A stretch of 27,013 nucleotides of DNA from DATEPR01 sp036503065 (GCA_036503065.1 DASXXM010000367.1:1-27013); one strand, 5' to 3'. Numbered from the stretch's first letter, positions 1 through 8,624 are shown. Notes: generated by a model not told the origin, from the letters alone. Numbers and translations: made by a program.

Positions 1-868
1 GGCCACCGCAGGGTCGCGCCAGGCGTTCGTGTCCTCCTGCGTGGACGCGTGGCTGCGTGGCTTCGCGCCGGGGCTGGTCAACGGATTCGACGTCGACTGG
101 GAGTTCCCGGTGTCCGGTGGCCTGCCCGGCATCGGCTCGTCCCCGGCGGACCGGGCCAACTACACGTTGCTGCTGGACGAGTTCCGCACCCAGTTGCGGC
201 AGTACGCCCAACAGGTCGGGCAGCCGCGACAGTCGATGAAGATCTCGGTCGACATCCCGGCCGGCCGCGTCCAGGACGACGGCACCGGCCATGCCGGCGC
301 GCCGTACGACGCCGCGCACAGCTACGACCTGGCGGCCGTCGGGCGGACCGTGGACATCGTGAACCTGATGACCTACGACCTGTGCACCGGCTATTCGACG
401 GTGTCCTGCTTCAACGCGCCGCTGGTCAGGCGACCCGGTGACCCGAACGACCAGTTCAACAACGACACCGGCGCCATTACCTACCTGCGGGCACACGGCG
501 TGCCGGCGGCGAAGATCGTGCTGGGCGTGCCGTTCTACGGCCGCGCGTTCACCGTCACGTCCACGGCCAACAATGGTCTGTACCAGCCGTACACGGCCAC
601 CCAGACGGTGGACTACAAGACGCTGATCGGCCCGTCCTGGGCCGGCGACCCGGGTTTCCAGCAGGGCTGGGACCCGATCGTGCGGTCGCCGTTCCTGTGG
701 AACCCGACGACCAGGGTCTGGGTCAGCTACGAGAACCCGCGCTCGATCTTCGACCGCTCGACGTTCGCGAGGACCAACGGGCTGGGCGGCATGATGATGT
801 GGCAACTCAACGCCGACGACGCCCAGCACAGCCTGCTCACCGCGATGAGCGGCCCGTGGACCGGCTGA
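1..868 (+). CDS. GH18 chitinase, C-terminal part (5' end outside window)
   Basis: The reading frame is open from base 2 to the TGA at 866-868, so only the C-terminal ~288 residues are present. The GH18 catalytic signature is visible as GFDVDWEF; its last acidic residue, the glutamate encoded at 111-113, is the expected proton donor in substrate-assisted retaining hydrolysis of beta-1,4-GlcNAc polymers. Further GH18 landmarks follow: a VDIVNLMTYD strand, a GVPFYGRAF strand and a MMMWQLNADD strand closing the TIM barrel with its conserved Trp. The protein ends soon after the barrel, so there is no C-terminal carbohydrate-binding module; any such domain or signal peptide would be upstream. The gene converges on the GH30 gene across a strong hairpin. 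GH18 membership is very likely; chitinase rather than endo-beta-N-acetylglucosaminidase activity is inferred. Confidence 0.9.
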   Translation, partial: ATAGSRQAFVSSCVDAWLRGFAPGLVNGFDVDWEFPVSGGLPGIGSSPADRANYTLLLDEFRTQLRQYAQQVGQPRQSMKISVDIPAGRVQDDGTGHAGAPYDAAHSYDLAAVGRTVDIVNLMTYDLCTGYSTVSCFNAPLVRRPGDPNDQFNNDTGAITYLRAHGVPAAKIVLGVPFYGRAFTVTSTANNGLYQPYTATQTVDYKTLIGPSWAGDPGFQQGWDPIVRSPFLWNPTTRVWVSYENPRSIFDRSTFARTNGLGGMMMWQLNADDAQHSLLTAMSGPWTG

Positions 869-881
869 CCGTCATTGCCTG

Positions 882-920
882 ACCGTGTGTGCGCCGTGGT
901 TTTCGCGGCGCACACACGGT
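882..920. terminator. Bidirectional hairpin terminator between convergent GH18 and GH30 genes
   Basis: A perfect 15-bp inverted repeat (arms 882-896 and 906-920, 9-base T-rich loop) starts 13 bases after the chitinase stop and ends 6 bases before the GH30 stop codon. Its location between two convergent genes and the stem strength support a terminator serving both strands, although no long U-tract follows. Confidence 0.75.
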
Positions 921-926
921 GTCCGG

Positions 927-2417
927 TCAGTGGATTCGGCCCCACTGGAACGTCACGGTGCCGCCTGCGGGCAGCGACGCGTCGAACGAGTGCGTGCCGT
1001 AGACGACGGTGAAGTTCTGCGTCGTGGTACCGGTGTTCAGCGCCACCAGAACCGTCGAGTGATCAGGGTCGGTGAACGCCACCGTGCTCAGCGGCGTCCT
1101 GGTGGTCGACGTGCTGTCCACGGTGCTCGCGATGTGCGTGGCGCCGCCGGGCACGAACCGGGAGAAGTGGCCCAGGTCACGGTACTGGTCGTTGTACGTG
1201 ACCGCCTCGGTCACGGAGTTGACGGTGATCGTGCCGTTGCAGGTGGGGCAGCCACCCAGATGCGGGCCGTGGTTCTCGTCCAGCGCGATGTTCCAGTCGA
1301 TGGAGCTGCGGCCCCAGTTCTGCATCACGCCGATGATCGTGGCGGAGTTGCCGCCCTCGCACTCGGTCATGAAGATGTCCTTGTTCGGGACGGCCGCCTT
1401 CAGCGCGGTCTGCGCGGTGGAGTTGCCGAAGTAGCAGTGGTACGCGGTGCCGGCGATCCACTGCGCCGCGTCGGTGTTGAGCAGGTCGTACGGGTAGTTC
1501 GGCTGCGGGTCCTCACCGGCGCGCTGGTACGAGGCGATGTCGCCGGGGTGCGTGGCCCAGTTGTGGTCGTAGGCAAGGATCTTGGTGTGCAGCCCGGCGG
1601 CGCGGATCGCGGGTCCGAGCGCGCTGATGACCTTGGCCTCCTGCGTCCACGGCAGGTCGGTACCGGGGTAGTTCTTGCGCTCCAAGGCCTGCGGCTCGTT
1701 CTGCACGGTGAGGTAGTCCACCGGCACACCCGCCTGCTGGTAGGCCTGGATGAACTTCACCAGGTACAGCGCGTAGGCCCGGTAGATCCGCGGGTCGTCG
1801 ATGAGCTTGCCGTCGATCATGGAGCCGCCGGTCTTCATCCAACCCGGCGGGCTCCACGGGCTCGCCACGATCTGGATCTTCGGGTTGAGCTGCTTGGCCT
1901 GCCGCAGCAGCGGCAGGATCTGCGCCTGGTCGTGCGCGATCGAGAACTGCCGCATCTGATAGTCCGTCTGCCCGGCCGGCAGGTCGTCATAGCTGTAGTC
2001 CTGGCCCGCGACGAAGTCCGATGCGCCGATCGGCTGGCGCAGGAAGCTGATGCCGTCTCCGGTCTTCGGATCGAACAGGTTGCTCATCGCCAGGCTGCGG
2101 TCGGCGGGCGTGAGGCCGTACAGCACGTGCGCAGCGGAATCCGTGATGGCGGCGCCGAAGCCGGACACCGTCTGGTATCTGACGTTCGGGTCGACGTGCA
2201 CCGCGACCGGGGTGTTCGGCACGGTGGCGTTCAGCGGCAGCAGGGTGTCGGTCGGCGTCGTCACGCCGGGGGTGGTGAGCCACTCGTGCACTGTCGTTGG
2301 ATTCGCCGACGGTATCGACAGCGTTGGCGACGGTGGCGCCGCCACGGCCGCGTTCGTCGTCGGCGCCGCGATCGCGGCCATCGCGGCGGTGATGGTCAAC
2401 AGCAGGCGGATGCGCAT
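927..2417 (-). CDS. Secreted GH30 family glycosidase (glucosylceramidase/beta-glucanase-like)
   Basis: This 496-residue secreted retaining beta-glycosidase is of clan GH-A. The start at 2417 is chosen because AAAGGAG lies 8 bases upstream and the resulting N-terminus (MRIRLLLTITAAMAAIAA...) is a good Sec signal peptide; longer in-frame starts lack a ribosome site. GH30 hallmarks in order are YQTVSGFGAAITDSAA at the barrel entry, SPWSPPGWMKT, the acid/base glutamate E241 in VQNEP, and the nucleophile E352 in FMTECEGG. A C-terminal beta-sandwich, as usual for GH30, ends in VTFQWGRIH. Family members hydrolyse glucosylceramide, beta-1,6-glucan or xylan; the subfamily cannot be set by eye. With the neighbouring chitinase and GH31, an extracellular role on fungal or plant wall glycans is a reasonable inference. 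Its promoter region holds 12-base-period direct repeats. Confidence 0.88.
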   Translation of the reverse strand: MRIRLLLTITAAMAAIAAPTTNAAVAAPPSPTLSIPSANPTTVHEWLTTPGVTTPTDTLLPLNATVPNTPVAVHVDPNVRYQTVSGFGAAITDSAAHVLYGLTPADRSLAMSNLFDPKTGDGISFLRQPIGASDFVAGQDYSYDDLPAGQTDYQMRQFSIAHDQAQILPLLRQAKQLNPKIQIVASPWSPPGWMKTGGSMIDGKLIDDPRIYRAYALYLVKFIQAYQQAGVPVDYLTVQNEPQALERKNYPGTDLPWTQEAKVISALGPAIRAAGLHTKILAYDHNWATHPGDIASYQRAGEDPQPNYPYDLLNTDAAQWIAGTAYHCYFGNSTAQTALKAAVPNKDIFMTECEGGNSATIIGVMQNWGRSSIDWNIALDENHGPHLGGCPTCNGTITVNSVTEAVTYNDQYRDLGHFSRFVPGGATHIASTVDSTSTTRTPLSTVAFTDPDHSTVLVALNTGTTTQNFTVVYGTHSFDASLPAGGTVTFQWGRIH

Positions 2418-2508
2418 TACACGAACTCCTTTGTTCATGGAGAACGGCAGGGCTTTGTGTTTAATCGGTGCAGAACAGTCAAAGACAAGCAAAGTACTTC
2501 GTTCAACA

Positions 2509-2541
2509 CAAGGTTTAAGCCAAGGTTTAAGTCGAAGTCAA
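2509..2541 (-). promoter_or_regulatory. GH30 promoter with tandem CAAGGTTTAAG operator-like repeats
   Basis: On the minus strand a TTGACT -35-like box (2541-2536) is followed after 17 bases by TTAAAC (2518-2513). Two identical 11-bp copies of CAAGGTTTAAG (plus strand 2509-2519 and 2521-2531), with a period of 12, cover the spacer and the -10 box. That is the layout expected for a repressor site. The promoter hexamers are only moderate matches, so the call is tentative. Confidence 0.45.
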
Positions 2542-2632
2542 CCGTGCTGGAGCAACCGCTCTCACCGCGCGTAGCCGAGCACCGGGCGGGGGCCAATTGA
2601 GCTGGCGTGTCCGCTGCGGAGCAAGATCGTCG

Positions 2633-2638
2633 TATGCT
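2633..2638 (+). promoter_or_regulatory. -10 box of a leaderless promoter (methyltransferase)
   Basis: TATGCT ends exactly six bases before the GTG at 2645, which would place the transcription start on the start codon. No convincing -35 box is visible, and no Shine-Dalgarno sequence precedes the GTG, which fits leaderless translation. Confidence 0.5.
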
Positions 2639-2644
2639 CGGGGC

Positions 2645-3457
2645 GTGAGCCAACAGAGCGACGGGCCTCTACTGAGTGACCGGAATGTCGACGAGCCGAG
2701 CAGTTACCGCATCTATGACTACCTACTCGGCGGTTCGTTCAACTTCGCGGTGGATCGCGCCTTCGCGCGCGAACTGCTGGCCAAGGTGCCATGGGCCAGG
2801 GACGTTGCCAAGGCCAACCGGGGTTTCCTGGTCCGGGCGGTCCGGTTCGCCGCGGGCCGGGGCATCCGCCAGTTCCTCGATCTCGGCTCCGGCATTCTGG
2901 CCGGCAGCCGGGTCGACGCGATCGCCCATGCGGTTGACGCGCGCTGCCGGGTGGCCTACGTCGACGGCGACCCGATCGCCGTCGCGTTCGCCGAGGTGTT
3001 GCTGGGCGGCGACGAGCGCGCCACGGCACTGCGCGCCGATGTCCGGGACGTGCCGGCGGTCCTGGCCGAGCCGCGGGTCGCCGACCTGCTCGACCTGCGC
3101 GAACCGGTCTGCCTGCTGATGGGCAAGGTCCTGCACTTCCTGGCGGACGCCGACGACCCGGCCGGCGTGGTCGCCGGCTACCAGGACCGGTTGTGCGCCG
3201 GCAGCATGCTGGCCATCACCCACGCCACCTATGACGACGTACCGGACGAGGTCGCCAAGGCCGCGCCGATGTACCGCGCCTCACGGGAGTCCATGCACGA
3301 CCGCTCCCGAGCCGAGATCACCGGCTTCTTCGCCGGCTGGAACCTGGTCGAACCAGGCGTGGTCTTCACATCCGAATGGCGCCCCGAATACCCGACCGGC
3401 ATCGACGCCACCCCCGGCCGGGCCGTGTTCCTGGCCGGGGTCGGCATCAAACCCTGA
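2645..3457 (+). CDS. SAM-dependent methyltransferase, Methyltransf_19 (DUF574) family
   Basis: This 270-residue protein matches the actinobacterial Methyltransf_19 family closely. It has the N-terminal YRIYDYLLGGSFNFAVDR signature, the AKANRGFLVRAVRFAA helix, then the Rossmann glycine motif FLDLGSG and the acidic strand-2 end YVDGDP that should hold the SAM ribose. The C-terminal half includes AITHATYDD and a FFAGW..VEPGVV element, also typical. The GTG at 2645 is preferred over an in-frame TTG at 2597 because the conserved region starts soon after it and a -10 box sits six bases upstream. Family members are abundant in Streptomyces and relatives, but their substrates are mostly unknown, so none is proposed. 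It is monocistronic: the upstream gene is divergent and the downstream gene converges after 24 bases. Cytoplasmic. Confidence 0.9.
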   Translation: MSQQSDGPLLSDRNVDEPSSYRIYDYLLGGSFNFAVDRAFARELLAKVPWARDVAKANRGFLVRAVRFAAGRGIRQFLDLGSGILAGSRVDAIAHAVDARCRVAYVDGDPIAVAFAEVLLGGDERATALRADVRDVPAVLAEPRVADLLDLREPVCLLMGKVLHFLADADDPAGVVAGYQDRLCAGSMLAITHATYDDVPDEVAKAAPMYRASRESMHDRSRAEITGFFAGWNLVEPGVVFTSEWRPEYPTGIDATPGRAVFLAGVGIKP

Positions 3458-3481
3458 AGCACCGCCAATAACAGAGAGCCG

Positions 3482-4132
3482 CTAGCCCATCATGGGCCTC
3501 GTCATCGGCGGCGGCATCATGTGCGGCTTCGTCATCGGTGGCGGCATCATGCGGGGTGGCGGCATCATCCGGGGCGGCGCCATGGGCGGGGGTTTGATCA
3601 CGGTTCCGGTCGGTGCCAGCAGGAACCAGACACCTTGCGCGCCAAGGCCCTTGACCTGGACCGGGCTGGTCTCCTGGGCGAAGTAGTACAGCGGGTGGCC
3701 GGCGTAGGTGACCTGGGTGGTGCCGTCGGTCCGGGTGGTCGTGCCCAGGTTGCCGGCCACCGCGGCACCGGACGCGGCCACCGCGCCGGTGGTGAGCAGC
3801 GGCGGCCATGCCGTCGCGCAGGCGGCGTAGCAACTCGACGCGGTGCCCTTGTCCGAGGTGAGGACGTACAGCGTGCGGCCGGTCTGGTCGGCCAGCCAGA
3901 CGCCGTAACCGCCGGTCTCGGTTGTCAGGGTCATGGCGGGGCCGGCCGCCGACGTGGTGGCCGGCGCGGTTGTGGTCGGGCTGGCTGTGGCCGGCGGTGG
4001 CGCGGCCGTCGTGGTGGACGTGTTCGGTGCGCCGGCTGTGGACGTGCTGCCGCCACAGGCGGCCGCCAGGACCGCGACCGCGGCCAGCGGGACGCCGAAT
4101 GCGGCTGCTCGGCTCGAAATTCGACCTGGCAT
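3482..4132 (-). CDS. Lipoprotein with 'secreted repeat' domain (COG4315-like) and Met/Pro-rich tail
   Basis: This is a 216-residue predicted lipoprotein. The ATG at 4132 follows GGTAGGAGG at 4-base spacing; a longer in-frame start at 4189 has no such site. A hydrophobic signal ends in LAAAC, a lipobox that would lipidate the Cys. A Thr/Ala/Pro-rich linker (about residues 30-65) leads to two copies of the secreted-repeat motif: YGVWLADQTGRTLYVLTSDKG with a CYAACATAWPPLL disulphide segment, then QVTYAGHPLYYFAQE. This matches the family of small extracytoplasmic proteins of unknown function (PF03640/COG4315). The last ~36 residues are an unusual tail built from PPPM and MMPPP units with one His, encoded by an imperfect DNA repeat. 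Its function is unknown; metal binding by the Met-rich tail is speculation. Confidence 0.85.
   Translation of the reverse strand: MPGRISSRAAAFGVPLAAVAVLAAACGGSTSTAGAPNTSTTTAAPPPATASPTTTAPATTSAAGPAMTLTTETGGYGVWLADQTGRTLYVLTSDKGTASSCYAACATAWPPLLTTGAVAASGAAVAGNLGTTTRTDGTTQVTYAGHPLYYFAQETSPVQVKGLGAQGVWFLLAPTGTVIKPPPMAPPRMMPPPRMMPPPMTKPHMMPPPMTRPMMG
3486..3595 (-). repeat. Imperfect tandem repeat encoding Met/Pro-rich C-terminal tail
   Basis: Short G-rich units such as GGCGGCATCATG recur about every 15-24 bases (plus-strand view) and encode the MMPPPM-like tail of the lipoprotein. The repeat is inside the coding frame and keeps it open, so it is protein-level repetition and not an intergenic element. 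Confidence 0.6.
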
Positions 4133-4273
4133 GGTGCCTCCTACCGGAGAGTGGGGCACGGGGTACGGTCTGTCATCACGCGTACACATCCCGTACGTGT
4201 CCGGTCGCCGAAAGGTTTGCGTCCCAGGTCGGGTTTGGACCAGATCGTGTTGTTTGCGTTACCAGCTGCCCGG

Positions 4274-5176
4274 TCAGAACATGGTGTTGTTGTTGGCCGA
4301 TGTCGCCGGCACGTTCTGCACGACGCTCCAGTGTTCGACGATCCTGCCGCCGGCGACCCGGTACACGTCGTCGACCGCCTGGCCGAGGTCCGTCGGGCTG
4401 TTCTGCACGTGGTAGCGCAGCGAGACCAGCTCGTGGTCGGCGATGACCTGCAGCTTCGAGAAGGTGAGTTCTGGGTTGGCCTGTAAGCGCGCGGCGAAGG
4501 CCGCCTTCACCGCGGCCGACCCGTTGGGGAGCGTCGGGTCGTGCTGGACGAGGGACGGGGACACGAAGCGGTCGACGGCACGCAGGTCGTGTTTCGCGGT
4601 GAGGCCGGTGTAGTAGTCGAGCACGATCCGCTCACTGCGCCGGGTCGACCGGTCGCCTGCTGATGTGCTCACCGTGCCGAACATGTCGTTGCCGCTGGCC
4701 GTGGTCGCGGGCACCGGCTGTATCACGTCCCAGTGCTCGACGATCTTGCCTTCGCTGACCCGGAACACGTCCATGAACGCGGTGCCCGGCCCCCCGGCAG
4801 TCGGCACGGCGTGGTGGTGGATCAGCACCAGGTCGCCCTGGCCGATGACTCGCACGATGGTGTTGTGGCTCGCCCCCGGTGGCTGCGACTCGATGAACTG
4901 CCGCAGTGCCTCCGCGCCGTCGGCGAACCTGGCGTTGTGCTGGATGTAGACCGGGCCGATGCACGCGTCGATGACCGCGAGATTGTGCTGGTTGAACAGT
5001 TGGTCGTAGAAGTACGTGACCATTGCCTTGTTGGCCGCCACGTCCGACGACCGGTGCGCGGCCGAGACGGCGGGACAGCCCGCTGGTGTGCTCGCGGCCG
5101 ATGCCGGGGTGCCCACGGACAGCACCACCAGGGACGCGATGACCACGGCCGGCACGATCCTGGTGATACGAGGCAT
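4274..5176 (-). CDS. Secreted tandem SnoaL-like (NTF2-fold) domain protein
   Basis: This 300-residue protein starts at the ATG at 5176, with GGAG 7 bases upstream and a clean Sec signal (MPRITRIVPAVVIASL... ending at ASA). The mature part has two related NTF2/SnoaL-like domains, roughly residues 45-155 and 175-290. Both copies have the same ordered landmarks: a YYDxL/YYTGL helix, an IxHN or VQHDP segment, a DG/NGxxA helix, a hydrophobic strand with His or Ser-Leu-Arg, and a closing GKIVEHWDVIQPVP or GRIVEHWSVVQNVP. The family (COG4922-like) includes polyketide-cyclase relatives but many members have no known reaction. Two fused domains and export are less common than the usual cytoplasmic single domain. 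It lies downstream of the GH31 gene on the same strand with a 112-base gap, so separate transcription is likely. Confidence 0.8.
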   Translation of the reverse strand: MPRITRIVPAVVIASLVVLSVGTPASAASTPAGCPAVSAAHRSSDVAANKAMVTYFYDQLFNQHNLAVIDACIGPVYIQHNARFADGAEALRQFIESQPPGASHNTIVRVIGQGDLVLIHHHAVPTAGGPGTAFMDVFRVSEGKIVEHWDVIQPVPATTASGNDMFGTVSTSAGDRSTRRSERIVLDYYTGLTAKHDLRAVDRFVSPSLVQHDPTLPNGSAAVKAAFAARLQANPELTFSKLQVIADHELVSLRYHVQNSPTDLGQAVDDVYRVAGGRIVEHWSVVQNVPATSANNNTMF

Positions 5177-5288
5177 GTCGCGCTCCGGAGCATAGGTCGG
5201 AACAATCCCATTTGACGGCGCCATGAAGTCTGTCACCGTCCGGCCGCCCGGGACGTGACCCGACCGGGATTGCCAGAACCTTCACAGC

Positions 5289-8200
5289 TCACGGGTGGGT
5301 GACGGTGAAGCCGCTGAAGTTGTTCATCCCCAGTTGGGCGCTGTTGTGTGCGGTGGCGATCATGCCGACGTCCTCGGTGGCCGCGGCCGAGCCGACGGTG
5401 GCGCTGCCGACCTGGATCCACGTGGCGCCGTCGGTGGAGTAGAAGCCGGTGTAGGCGGTGTTCGAGCGGGTGAGCCGCAGCCATACCGGTGCGTGCACGC
5501 TGCCCGCGCCCGTGGCGGTGAAGCTGTCGAGGATGCCGTCTCCGTTGCTGTCCCACTGGAGCGAGACGCCGTTGCCCGGTGTGGCGACGAGTGCGACGTA
5601 GCCCGGCGACACGTGGTTCCCGGTCAGGTCGTTGCGCATGACCAGTCCTGCTTTGGCCCAGGCATCGGTGTTCTGCTGGGCGTCGACGCGCACGGTCGCG
5701 GTGGTGGTCGCGGTCGCGGTGCTCGGCTGGTAGATCGCACCGTAGTCGTCGCTGGCCTGGGTGCCGTTCTGGAAGATGTCGGCACCGGCGGCTTCGATCG
5801 CGAACTGCGTGCCGGACTGGCCGAAGTACGCCTGGGTGGACGCGGTGGTCCGGAACGGACTCCGCACGGGCGCGGCGACGACCAGCGTCGCGGGCGAGTC
5901 GACCGCACCCGTACTGCCGTCCGGCGCCGTGTAGGTGGTGTGCGCGGCCAGACCGACGCTGGCGATGGCCGTCGTGCCCGCGGCGGGTGTCACCGTCCAC
6001 GTCGTCCGGAACGTCTGGCCTGCGCTCAACGTCGGCGTCGACGTCGGCCCGGTCGCCTGGGCGGTCCAGCCCGACGGGAGGTTGAGCTGCGTGGCGACCT
6101 GACGCGCGGTGCCGGGGCCCGCGTTGGATACGGCGGTGGCCACCGTGGTCGCGCTGCCGGCCGATACCGGTTGGGACGGCACGGTGATCGCCGGACCGAT
6201 GTTCACCCCGGTGAACGTGGACGTCACGGTCACCGCGGTGCCCTGGTAGGTGCTGGTCGGCGCGCCGGGTGTCTCCGCGATGCCGGCGCCGAACTGCGGG
6301 TGGACGAACACCACGCGCAGGTTCCGGGTGCTGGGCATGCCCGGGTAGCTGCCGCTCGCGTTGCCGATCGTGAGGGTGCCGCCGTTGTTGGCGTAGCTGA
6401 GCGGGATGTTCTGGAAGGCGCCCTGGGCGTAGGCGTACGTGTCACCGGAGTCGGAGTACGACGTGAACCTGCCGTCGGCGCCGGGGTAGACGCGGATCTC
6501 CGTGGGGTTGACCGCCTGCGCGGCGTACTGCGCGTTCGCCGGCCCCATCGGGATGATCGAGCCCGCCCGGACGTAGAGCGGAATGTGGTCGTAGGGCGCC
6601 GCGGCGCTGATCGTCTGGCCGCCCGGGATCGCCTGGCCGGTCCAGAAGTCGTACCAGAGCCCGCTGGGCAGGTAGACCGAGCGGCTGGTCACGCCGGCCG
6701 CGGTGACCGGGGCGACCAGAATCGAGGGCCCGAACATGTACTCGTCGGTGATGTTGTAGACGCGCGGATCGTTCTGGAAGTCCATCACCAGGGGACGCAT
6801 GATGGTGTAGTTGTGCTGGGTCACCATGCCGGCCAGCGAATAGATGTAGGGCATCAGCCGGTACCGGAGCTGGTCGCCGGCCAGCAGCGCCGCCCTTGTC
6901 TGTGCGTTCCACTGGCTGCCGTGCAGCTCGCGGCTGCCCTGGCCGTGGATGCGGAAGATCGGGTCGAAGACACCCTTCTGGAACCAGCGGGTGAACAGTT
7001 CGTTGTTGGCCGGGGTGCTCCAGTCACCGTTGGGGAAGTAGCCGCCGATGTCCTCGGTCCAGTACGGGATGCCGGAGATCGAGAAGTTCAGGCCGCCGGT
7101 GATCTGATTGGCGAACTCGCCGAACGAGGCCGACGTGTCGCCGGACCAGCTCGTCGCGGCATTGCGTTGCTGGCCGGGGAATGCCGAGCGGGTCAGCGTG
7201 AAGACGCGCTTGGTGTTGGCCGTGTCGGCGCGCTGGCCGTCGTAGACCGCCTGCGTGTGCAGCAGGGGATAGGCGTTGTAGAAGTTGACGCCGGGACCGG
7301 CCGCGGTGTTGACGAAGGCGCGGGCACCCGCGGGCGCCTCCCATTCGCTGGCGTCCAGCCACAACGCGTCCCAGCCGTAGTTGTCGAAGAGGCTCTGCTG
7401 GATCTGTGACCAGTAGATCGACCGGCACTGCGCGGAATAGGCATCGTAGTAGTTGCCGTACGTCGAACCGTTGCGCGAGTCCCGGTAGAAGCAGCCCGCG
7501 GCATTGAGCTGGTTGTAGTTGTTGGAGCCGGGATCGAACTTGGGCCACACCGAGATCATCGTGTGGATGTTCTGGGCGTGCAACTGGTCGATCATGGCCT
7601 TGGGATCGGGATATCGGGCCGGATCCATGATGTGCGATCCCCATGGATTCGGGGTCCAGTACTGCCAGTCCTGGACGATCGTGTCGACCGGGATGTTGTT
7701 GCTTCGGTAGGCGGTGGCGACGGACTGGACCTCGGCCTGGCTCCCGTAGTGGTCCTTCGACTGGAAGAGTCCGTACGCCCACTGCGGGAACATCGGTGCG
7801 GTGCCGGTGGCCTGGCGGTAATCGCTGACGACGGTGTCCAGGTCGGGTCCGTACATGAAGTAGTAGTCGACCATCGAGTCGGATTCGGCGCTGAACCGGT
7901 ACGCGGAGTTACCGTTCGCGTCGCCGAAGAAATGTGCCCGCGAATAGGTGTCCCACATCAGGCCGTAGCCACGGCTGGACATCATGACGGGCATGCCGAT
8001 CTGGCCGCCGACGGCACCGACGTTGAACTGGTCGAGGGTGACCTGGTGGCCCTTGTAGTTCATCACCCCGTCCTGCTGCTGGCCGAGGCCGAACAACCCG
8101 TCACCGGCCGGCGAACTGAACGTCGTGTCGACCTGCTGCTGCGCTCCCGGCGCCGTGGACGGGGATGCGCCGAAGGTCTTCGACAGTTCGGACGTCAGCG

Positions 8201-8582
8201 GGTTGCCGTGGGTGTCCGCGTAGCTGACCAGGCCGGTGGTGGTGTCGACCGTGGCCACCACCTGGGCGGTGCTGAGCACCACCGAACCGGTGTTCTGGAC
8301 CAGGGTGAAGGCGGGGTTGGCGGGCCACTGCGCCGTCACGGACAGGGACTGCCGCGACGGCATCGTGCCGGTGGCGACGTAGGAGACCTGCAGGATCCGG
8401 TCGCTGCGCACGTCGACCTGCTCGGTGCCGCCACCGGGCAGGTGCAGCACGATCCCCTGACCGGTCTGCTGCACCACGCCGGCCGACGGCGCCGCCGAGG
8501 TCAACGGCGCGGTTCCCGCGAACGCCGCGCAGACCATCGCCAACACGGCACCGATGCTGCCGACAGAGGTCCGCTGAACCAT
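5289..8582 (-). CDS. Secreted multidomain GH31 glycosidase (alpha-glucosidase/alpha-xylosidase-like)
   Basis: This is a 1097-residue exported enzyme. GGGAGGG sits 5 bases upstream of the ATG, and the N-terminus is a Sec signal. An N-terminal beta-sandwich (about 30-240) precedes the GH31 TIM barrel. The nucleophile is expected at D410 in WLDASEWE and the acid/base at D482 in SWSGDTSASF; IPYWTEDIGGY and FRIHGQGSRE are further GH31 marks. Domains typical after the barrel follow (about 620-790, LYVRAGSIIPMGP and a DUF5110-like part). Then come an Ig-like NEW3 domain found with NPCBM modules (about 790-900) and a C-terminal jelly-roll sandwich (about 905-1097, GLVMRNDLTG, HNSAQLGMNNFSGF) that probably binds carbohydrate. 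Substrate choice among alpha-glucosides, alpha-xylosides or sulfoquinovosides cannot be read from the motifs. It is grouped with GH18 and GH30 genes. Confidence 0.9.
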   Translation of the reverse strand: MVQRTSVGSIGAVLAMVCAAFAGTAPLTSAAPSAGVVQQTGQGIVLHLPGGGTEQVDVRSDRILQVSYVATGTMPSRQSLSVTAQWPANPAFTLVQNTGSVVLSTAQVVATVDTTTGLVSYADTHGNPLTSELSKTFGASPSTAPGAQQQVDTTFSSPAGDGLFGLGQQQDGVMNYKGHQVTLDQFNVGAVGGQIGMPVMMSSRGYGLMWDTYSRAHFFGDANGNSAYRFSAESDSMVDYYFMYGPDLDTVVSDYRQATGTAPMFPQWAYGLFQSKDHYGSQAEVQSVATAYRSNNIPVDTIVQDWQYWTPNPWGSHIMDPARYPDPKAMIDQLHAQNIHTMISVWPKFDPGSNNYNQLNAAGCFYRDSRNGSTYGNYYDAYSAQCRSIYWSQIQQSLFDNYGWDALWLDASEWEAPAGARAFVNTAAGPGVNFYNAYPLLHTQAVYDGQRADTANTKRVFTLTRSAFPGQQRNAATSWSGDTSASFGEFANQITGGLNFSISGIPYWTEDIGGYFPNGDWSTPANNELFTRWFQKGVFDPIFRIHGQGSRELHGSQWNAQTRAALLAGDQLRYRLMPYIYSLAGMVTQHNYTIMRPLVMDFQNDPRVYNITDEYMFGPSILVAPVTAAGVTSRSVYLPSGLWYDFWTGQAIPGGQTISAAAPYDHIPLYVRAGSIIPMGPANAQYAAQAVNPTEIRVYPGADGRFTSYSDSGDTYAYAQGAFQNIPLSYANNGGTLTIGNASGSYPGMPSTRNLRVVFVHPQFGAGIAETPGAPTSTYQGTAVTVTSTFTGVNIGPAITVPSQPVSAGSATTVATAVSNAGPGTARQVATQLNLPSGWTAQATGPTSTPTLSAGQTFRTTWTVTPAAGTTAIASVGLAAHTTYTAPDGSTGAVDSPATLVVAAPVRSPFRTTASTQAYFGQSGTQFAIEAAGADIFQNGTQASDDYGAIYQPSTATATTTATVRVDAQQNTDAWAKAGLVMRNDLTGNHVSPGYVALVATPGNGVSLQWDSNGDGILDSFTATGAGSVHAPVWLRLTRSNTAYTGFYSTDGATWIQVGSATVGSAAATEDVGMIATAHNSAQLGMNNFSGFTVTHP

Positions 8583-8624
8583 GGAAGCCCTCCCGAGCTA
8601 CGGCCGCGACACGCCATTTCAGCG

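Noticed and set aside
885..2600. Long plus-strand open frame opposite the GH30 gene
   Set aside because: Its translation is Arg/Val/Gly-rich with no recognisable motif, while the minus strand encodes a complete GH30 enzyme. Long antisense frames are expected in GC-rich DNA.
3486..3595. Tandem repeat as a possible CRISPR or VNTR element
   Set aside because: Unit lengths are short and uneven with no spacers, and the repeat is in-frame coding sequence of the lipoprotein tail.
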